A stretch of 20,789 bases of DNA, taken from assembly GCA_030626465.1 (NCBI GenBank), contig DAOUOU010000014.1, positions 1 through 20,789 on the forward strand, read 5' to 3'. This DNA is from Bacteroidales bacterium (GTDB lineage Bacteria > Bacteroidota > Bacteroidia > Bacteroidales > UBA10428). Below, piece after piece: positions 15,918-20,789 of this stretch (the stretch's first letter is position 1; the number at the start of each line of letters is the position of its first letter). The position numbers were made by a program, and so were the translations under genes. The notes beneath the pieces are model-generated. The model worked only from the letters and a program-made list of their open reading frames with translations, had not been told where the DNA came from and searched no databases.

Positions 15918-17264
15918 TTATTTCCTGTCTTCAATCTTCTCATAATCAGAAAGCCCGTATATATTTTTATAGGCAGGACGAATAATCCTCTTTGAAGAAA
16001 AAGTAATTTCTTCAAGTCGGTGAGCACACCAGCCTGCAATACGTGAAACGGCAAAAATCGGGGTATAAAGCTCTTTTGGTATATCAATACAACGGTATAC
16101 AAATCCCGAATAGAAATCGACATTAGGGTTGACAACTTTTACATTTCCTCCTCCCTTGAAGGTTGTGAACACTTCGGACGCTAATTCTTCAATGTTTTCG
16201 TACAATTTGAATTCATCCATCTTATCTTTCTCGTCAGCTAATTCCCGGGCCTTTCCCTTTAGAAGTTTTGCCCGCGGATCGGACAGTGTATAAATAGCAT
16301 GCCCAATGCCATATATCTTGCCTGAACCATCACCGGCTTGTCCTTTGAGAATTTTGAGCAGGTATTTGGAGATTTCCTTTTTGTCATTCCAGTCCTTAAC
16401 ATTCTTCTTGATATCTTTCATCATTTCCATAACCTGCAGATTTGCCCCTCCGTGTAAAAATCCTTTTAAGGATCCCAGCGCAGCAGCAATAACAGAATAG
16501 GTGTCGGTGCCGGACGAACTCACAACCCGGGTCGTAAAAGAAGAATTATTACCTCCACCATGTTCAGCATGCAAAACCAAATTCAAATCAAGAATATCTG
16601 CTTCAAGTTTACTATAGTTCTCTCCCTTGAGCATAAAAATGAAATTCTCTGCTGTGCTTAATGAAGGATCGGGATGATGAATAATCAGCGATTTTCGCTG
16701 GTATGAATGTCTGAATCCAAAATATGAGTATGCAGTAATTACAGGGAATTTTGCAATAAGATTAAGGGATTGTCTCAACACTGTCATATGTGAATTATCT
16801 TCAGCATAATCATCCATGGTATAAAGAACCAGCACTGAACGTGCAAGCATATTCATAATATCCTTTCCGCGAAGCGAAAGAATCATATTTTTGGTAAAAT
16901 ATTGAGGCAAATCACGCAAGCCTGACAGATGAGAGGAAAATCTCACCAATTCCTGAGAATTTGGAAGTTTTCCGCACAGCAACAGGAAAATAGTCTCATC
17001 AAAGCCATGGCGATGATCCGATTGAAATCCCTTAACAAGGTCCATTACATTTATACCCCGGTAATAAAGTCTTCCGTGAGTCGGTATCACTTCTTCCCCT
17101 TTCTTTTCATAACCCACAACATCACCGATATTGGTCAGGCCGACAAGCACGCCAGAACCATCTTGATTTCTCAACCCACGCTTGACGTTAAAACGAGTAA
17201 ATAATTCTTTATCGATTTGTGAAGCCTCGATAGAATTTTTATCCAATTCTTCTAAGAAATTCAT
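15918..17264 (-). CDS. gltA: Citrate synthase
   Basis: A 448-residue citrate synthase of the larger bacterial type; condenses acetyl-CoA and oxaloacetate at the entry to the TCA cycle. The catalytic triad is visible: H271 (FLHGGANLQV), H322 (GIGHAIY) and D383 (NVDFYSG). LHAEHGGGNNS (231-241) is the conserved segment before the active site. A 2-methylcitrate synthase role cannot be excluded from sequence alone, but no prp genes are nearby. Start ATG at 17264 is the first in frame. A 156-bp gap separates it from proA, and 256 bp lie between it and gltB, so it may have its own promoter; none is clear in the sequence. Its product supplies 2-oxoglutarate precursors for the adjacent glutamate synthase. 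Confidence 0.94.
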   Translation of the reverse strand: MNFLEELDKNSIEASQIDKELFTRFNVKRGLRNQDGSGVLVGLTNIGDVVGYEKKGEEVIPTHGRLYYRGINVMDLVKGFQSDHRHGFDETIFLLLCGKLPNSQELVRFSSHLSGLRDLPQYFTKNMILSLRGKDIMNMLARSVLVLYTMDDYAEDNSHMTVLRQSLNLIAKFPVITAYSYFGFRHSYQRKSLIIHHPDPSLSTAENFIFMLKGENYSKLEADILDLNLVLHAEHGGGNNSSFTTRVVSSSGTDTYSVIAAALGSLKGFLHGGANLQVMEMMKDIKKNVKDWNDKKEISKYLLKILKGQAGDGSGKIYGIGHAIYTLSDPRAKLLKGKARELADEKDKMDEFKLYENIEELASEVFTTFKGGGNVKVVNPNVDFYSGFVYRCIDIPKELYTPIFAVSRIAGWCAHRLEEITFSSKRIIRPAYKNIYGLSDYEKIEDRK

Positions 17265-17420
17265 AATCTTACTTATTTGTTTGGTTTTTATATATACAAT
17301 CCGGGGTTTTCATTTTTACTAACAATATCCCGTACCAAAATCCAATGTATTAAAAATAAATGAAATTCTATTAGCATGTAAATAAAAACACCTGCCGTCC
17401 TTATTGAATAATACATACAA

Positions 17421-18671
17421 TCATTCTCTGATTTGTCCGCTTCCAAATATAATATACTTGGCAGAGGTCAGTTCCCTAAGTCCCATAGGACCACGCACAT
17501 GCAGCTTCTGATTGCTGATCCCTATTTCAGCCCCCAGGCCAAATTCGTTCCCATCGGTAAAACGGGTAGATGCATTTACAAAACAGGCCGCTGAATCGAC
17601 TTCATTTAAAAACTGCATTGCCCTGTTGTAATTGTCGCTTACAATGGCATCGCTATGATGAGAGCTATAGGTATTGATATGGTCAATTGCTTCATCTGCA
17701 GATGCTACGGTTTTTATTGAAAGTACCAGGTCAAGATATTCTGTGCTCCAGTCCCCTTCTACGGCGTCCTTAATGTCTGGCAGTATAGCTTTGGTATTTT
17801 TACATCCTCTCAACTCAACTCCTGCTTTATCAAACTCTGCTTTCATATTTGGAAGAAAGGATTTTGCTATTTTTTGATGCACAAGTAATGTTTCCATAGC
17901 GTTACATACTCCCGGTCTTTGTACTTTTGCATTGTAGGCAATAGAAACAGCCATCTCAATATTGGCAAATTCATCTATATAGGTGTGACATATCCCCAGA
18001 TCATGCCTGATTACAGGAATCAGAGAATGTTCTTCAACAAATCGTATGAGTTTCAGGCCTCCACGAGGAATGACAACATCGATATAATCACGCATCTTAA
18101 GCAATTCTTTTACCGTATCCCGATCGGTATCTTCTATTACTTCAACAGCAGTCTCTGGCAATCCGGCCTTTTTTAATCCCCGTTTAATAATACCGATTAA
18201 CGCAATGTTAGAATGAATGGCATCAGAACCTCCACGAAGTATTACTCCGTTTGCAGACTTAATTGTAAGTGCTGCTACTTCGATACATACATTTGGTCGT
18301 GATTCAAAAATAATTCCTATCACTCCTAAAGGCATACGCATCTGTCCAATTTTTAATCCGTTTGGCAATGTATTCATGCCCAGGATTTCACCTACAGGAT
18401 CTTTAAGATCCATAACATCTTTCAGGATTTTTAGCATCCCATCTATGCGTTTATCATTCAATTCAAGCCTGTCAAGAAAAGCCTTTGACAACCCTTTATG
18501 CATACCGTTATTCAGGTCTTTTTCATTGGCAATCTTAATTTTATCACGCTTCTTCTCAATTTCTTCGGCAATCATAGACAATGCTTTGTCTTTTTGTTCG
18601 GTATTCAGTTTTACTAACTCACGTGAAGCAACTTTTACATTATTACATTTCAACAATAAATCTTCACTCAT
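17421..18671 (-). CDS. proA: Gamma-glutamyl phosphate reductase
   Basis: A 416-residue NADPH-dependent reductase that turns gamma-glutamyl phosphate into glutamate semialdehyde, the second step of proline synthesis. It has the aldehyde-dehydrogenase-like fold with family motifs: FESRPNV (122-128), LRGGSDAIHSN (145-155), IPRGG (201-205), the catalytic Cys256 in QRPGVCNAMET, and HVRGPMGLREL near the C-terminus. Length is normal. Its ATG (18671) overlaps the proB stop by 8 nt (ATGAGTGA), so the two are translationally coupled; the unstable acyl phosphate is thought to be passed between ProB and ProA. It is the last gene of the argH-proB paralogue-proB-proA run. Confidence 0.97.
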   Translation of the reverse strand: MSEDLLLKCNNVKVASRELVKLNTEQKDKALSMIAEEIEKKRDKIKIANEKDLNNGMHKGLSKAFLDRLELNDKRIDGMLKILKDVMDLKDPVGEILGMNTLPNGLKIGQMRMPLGVIGIIFESRPNVCIEVAALTIKSANGVILRGGSDAIHSNIALIGIIKRGLKKAGLPETAVEVIEDTDRDTVKELLKMRDYIDVVIPRGGLKLIRFVEEHSLIPVIRHDLGICHTYIDEFANIEMAVSIAYNAKVQRPGVCNAMETLLVHQKIAKSFLPNMKAEFDKAGVELRGCKNTKAILPDIKDAVEGDWSTEYLDLVLSIKTVASADEAIDHINTYSSHHSDAIVSDNYNRAMQFLNEVDSAACFVNASTRFTDGNEFGLGAEIGISNQKLHVRGPMGLRELTSAKYIIFGSGQIRE

Positions 18672-19494
18672 GGTCTTTTTTGTTATGAAGTGCCTTGTTA
18701 TGATTTGCTACAAAATGCGTCCCGATTTCTTTTCCTTCAAGTATATCAAAGACAGTAAAAGGATTATTCCCGTTTGTAATCACTGTGTCAATTTTTGCCT
18801 CAACACAAATTTTCGCAGCTGAAATTTTTGTTGCCATTCCTCCGGTTCCAAAAGAAGTACTTGCTCCTGAAGCAGAATTAATTAGCTTAGGTGTTATTTT
18901 ATCAACGGTTCGTATAATCTGCGCCGAAGTTTCCATTTTTGGATCAGCAGAATATAATCCATCTATATCACTTAAAAGTATCAATAGATCTGATTCAACC
19001 AGAGTAGCCACGTCAGCTGATAAAGTATCATTGTCGCCAAATTCTATCTCATCCGTTGAAATTGTATCATTTTCATTAATGATAGGAATGATTCCCATGC
19101 TCAATAATTTAAGTAATGTATTTTTTGCGTTCTGATGTCTGCCGGGATTTGTCATAACATCTTTTGTAAGCAACACCTGAGCAACGGTTTGGTTGTACTC
19201 TTCAAAAAATTTCTGATAAATTTTTATTAATTCAGCCTGTCCGATAGCTGCAAGCGCCTGTTTCTTAGCCAGATCCGTTGGTTTTTCAACCATGCCAATT
19301 CTCCCTGCACCAACACCAATAGCACCTGAAGTAACAAGCACAACTTCAATATTCTTATTGCGAACAGCACTTAATACATGTGCAATTTGTCCTATTCGCT
19401 GAAAATTTAATCTGCCGTTTTCATATGAAAGTGATGAAGTTCCAACTTTTATTACAATCCTTTTCTTATGCTTTAAACTCTCCCTCAATTTCAT
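18664..19494 (-). CDS. proB: Glutamate 5-kinase
   Basis: A 276-residue amino-acid kinase that phosphorylates the gamma-carboxyl of glutamate, the first and usually proline-inhibited step of proline synthesis. Active-site motifs are complete: K16 in VIKVGTSSL, TSGAIGVGAG (55-64), IINEND with D143, FGDNDTLSAD (152-161), and FGTGGMATK with K223 (215-223). The C-terminal PUA domain found in E. coli ProB (367 residues) is absent, which is common in this phylum. It overlaps proA by 8 nt and follows its own degenerate paralogue by 10 nt, in one operon with argH. Confidence 0.96.
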   Translation of the reverse strand: MKLRESLKHKKRIVIKVGTSSLSYENGRLNFQRIGQIAHVLSAVRNKNIEVVLVTSGAIGVGAGRIGMVEKPTDLAKKQALAAIGQAELIKIYQKFFEEYNQTVAQVLLTKDVMTNPGRHQNAKNTLLKLLSMGIIPIINENDTISTDEIEFGDNDTLSADVATLVESDLLILLSDIDGLYSADPKMETSAQIIRTVDKITPKLINSASGASTSFGTGGMATKISAAKICVEAKIDTVITNGNNPFTVFDILEGKEIGTHFVANHNKALHNKKDHE

Positions 19495-19504
19495 GATAAT
19501 GTTA

Positions 19505-20185
19505 TTATGTATTTATAACTACATCACTTATTGACAAAGGAAAAGAAACCTCCTTTTCATCAGATCTATCTATATCATCCAAAGTGTTTTCCAGTTCATG
19601 GAACAACTGAGTCTCATCTATAACTAATTTTGCTTTTATGTTCCCTCGAGGTTGAATAATGTATTTACTGTTCTGGTCCATTTTAATAAGGATCATATCT
19701 GCATTTGTTATTGTGGCTACACTTAGTGCCAACGAATAATTATCATCCAGTTCTATATCTGTGGTTGAGACCGCATCGTTCTCATTGACAATTGGTATAA
19801 TATTCATTTCCAGAAGTGTATTAAAGGTATTCTGTGTATTTTTCACCCTGACCGGATTATCCATAATATCTCTTGTAAGAAGTACCTGCGCAACGATCTG
19901 GTTGTACTGGTCGAAATAGTGTTGGTAAAAACGGATCAGTTCAGCCTGACCTATAGCAGCAATTGCCTGCATTTCAGTATATGACTGAGGTTGTTTGTTT
20001 AATTTAAGTTTGTCAGATCCTAATAGTATCGCACCTGAACTAACCAAAACCAATTGCTTGCCGCTATTGTTCAAATTTGAAAGTACCATTGCCAATCTGT
20101 CCATCTTCTGATGGTTAAACTTACCATCCGCATTAGAAAGTGTTGAAATTTCTATCCTTACTATAATTCTGTTCTGTTGCATCAT
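19505..20185 (-). CDS. Degenerate glutamate 5-kinase paralogue
   Basis: A 226-residue amino-acid-kinase-family protein clearly homologous to the ProB next to it (TEMQAIAAIGQAELIRFYQ, NQIVAQVLLTRDIMDNP and IVNENDAVST have close counterparts there). It lacks key catalytic features: Lys of the phosphate loop is Arg10 and the following Gly is Glu12 (VRIEIST versus VKVGTSS); SGAIGVG is SGAILLG; FGDND is LDDNY (146-150); and the GTGGMATK segment with the ATP-site Lys is gone, the C-terminus being short and acidic. SSGA and NEND, which contact glutamate, remain. The frame is intact and starts with tandem ATGs 4 nt after argH, 10 nt before proB. It may be a regulatory partner of ProB or an intact relic. 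Confidence 0.8.
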   Translation of the reverse strand: MMQQNRIIVRIEISTLSNADGKFNHQKMDRLAMVLSNLNNSGKQLVLVSSGAILLGSDKLKLNKQPQSYTEMQAIAAIGQAELIRFYQHYFDQYNQIVAQVLLTRDIMDNPVRVKNTQNTFNTLLEMNIIPIVNENDAVSTTDIELDDNYSLALSVATITNADMILIKMDQNSKYIIQPRGNIKAKLVIDETQLFHELENTLDDIDRSDEKEVSFPLSISDVVINT

Positions 20186-20189
20186 TATG

Positions 20190-20789
20190 TTATTTCAGCA
20201 ACTGCTCTTCTGCTTCTTTAATATGCTTGCCACTAAAATTTGCAAAAATAAAATCGAATTTCTTTCTGATTTGCTTATTGCATAAATTTCCCATGCTCCC
20301 TTCATGCGTGTGTTCAATTTTGCGAGAAGGTGAATATTCTCCATGTTTAATTTTTTCGGCAACAAGTTTATAGGCATCCCGAAAAGGTATCCCGTCAAGT
20401 ACTTTTTTATTTACTTCTTCAACACTGAAGATGTATTTGTATTTTTCATCATTTAGCAAGCCTTCATTTACCTTTATTTTTTGTATTGCAAATGCAGTAA
20501 TTTCAATGCAGTCATTAAGAACATCAAAGGCTTCAAGGTATGATTCTTTCAGAATCTGGAAATCACGAAAATATCCCGAAGGGAGGTTATTTGCTATCAA
20601 TGTTGTTTCATTCGCAAGAGACAAAATTTTGTTGCTCTTTGCTCTGACCAGTTCAAAAATATCCGGATTCTTCTTATGAGGCATTATACTTGACCCCGTA
20701 GTGTATTCTTCTGGTAAACTAATGAATTCAAAATTTTGATTCATAAACAGGCAAACATCAAATGCCAGTTTTGAGATTGTTGCTGCCAC
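20190..20789 (-). CDS. argH: Argininosuccinate lyase, C-terminal part
   Basis: The last 199 residues of a fumarase/aspartase-superfamily lyase; the 5' part lies beyond the window edge. The signature loop GSSIMPHKKNPD (fragment residues 32-43) carries the catalytic serine, and the following helices (DIFELVRAKSNKI, LPSGYFRDFQILKE) match ArgH rather than fumarase or adenylosuccinate lyase. It splits argininosuccinate into arginine and fumarate. The stop lies 4 nt before the degenerate proB paralogue, so the genes are cotranscribed, linking arginine and proline synthesis. The first codon in the window (GTG) is not the true start. Confidence 0.93.
   Translation of the reverse strand: MAATISKLAFDVCLFMNQNFEFISLPEEYTTGSSIMPHKKNPDIFELVRAKSNKILSLANETTLIANNLPSGYFRDFQILKESYLEAFDVLNDCIEITAFAIQKIKVNEGLLNDEKYKYIFSVEEVNKKVLDGIPFRDAYKLVAEKIKHGEYSPSRKIEHTHEGSMGNLCNKQIRKKFDFIFANFSGKHIKEAEEQLLK

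Noticed and set aside
15842..16135. 97-codon frame overlapping the end of citrate synthase on the same strand
   Set aside because: It lies almost wholly in another frame of gltA, has no recognisable domain, and its composition follows from the overlapping gene.
18217..18822. 201-codon plus-strand frame opposite proA/proB
   Set aside because: It spans the proA-proB junction antisense to conserved motifs and shows no domain; long antisense frames are expected here.

Overview
The window looks like chromosomal DNA of a Bacteroidota member, probably class Bacteroidia. The evidence is AT-rich sequence, start codons mostly without Shine-Dalgarno sequences, and gene families typical of that phylum (the REC-REC/ATP-grasp protein family, a short glutamate 5-kinase without a PUA domain, an NADP-type hexameric glutamate dehydrogenase). 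The phylum assignment is inference from gene content and style; no rRNA gene is present. All genes but one small ferredoxin-like gene lie on the minus strand. I see no tRNA, CRISPR array, insertion sequence or phage gene.

Layout from left to right: glutamate dehydrogenase gdhA (174-1526); a NarL/LuxR-type response regulator broken by a one-base shift (1756-2416); a 1527-residue protein with four tandem sensor-like repeats fused to two receiver-like domains and a PPDK_N ATP-grasp domain (2422-7005); a MarR-like winged-helix protein (7036-7731). The last three read as one operon, transcribed MarR-like, then giant protein, then response regulator. A divergent small ferredoxin (7826-8080) follows, then a 5'-truncated dihydroorotate-dehydrogenase-like remnant (8121-8795), a PrsW-type membrane protease (8919-9584), gltD and gltB (9654-15661), citrate synthase (15918-17264), and the operon argH(partial)-proB paralogue-proB-proA (17421-20789).

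Most recognisable enzymes sit around 2-oxoglutarate and glutamate. Citrate synthase feeds carbon toward 2-oxoglutarate, GdhA and GltBD make glutamate from it, ProB/ProA draw glutamate toward proline, and ArgH completes arginine synthesis.

Three things deserve a second look. (1) The giant sensor-REC-REC-ATP-grasp fusion has a PEP-synthase-like N-terminal domain but no recognisable phosphohistidine or PEP-barrel domain, and sits in an operon with two regulators. (2) The gltB leader holds a strong intrinsic terminator 34 nt before the start codon, an upstream 8-nt segment able to form a mutually exclusive antiterminator, and a 17-codon reading frame whose stop codon overlaps that segment; this is the layout of an attenuator. 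(3) An intact but catalytically degenerate glutamate-5-kinase paralogue lies directly upstream of proB in the same operon.
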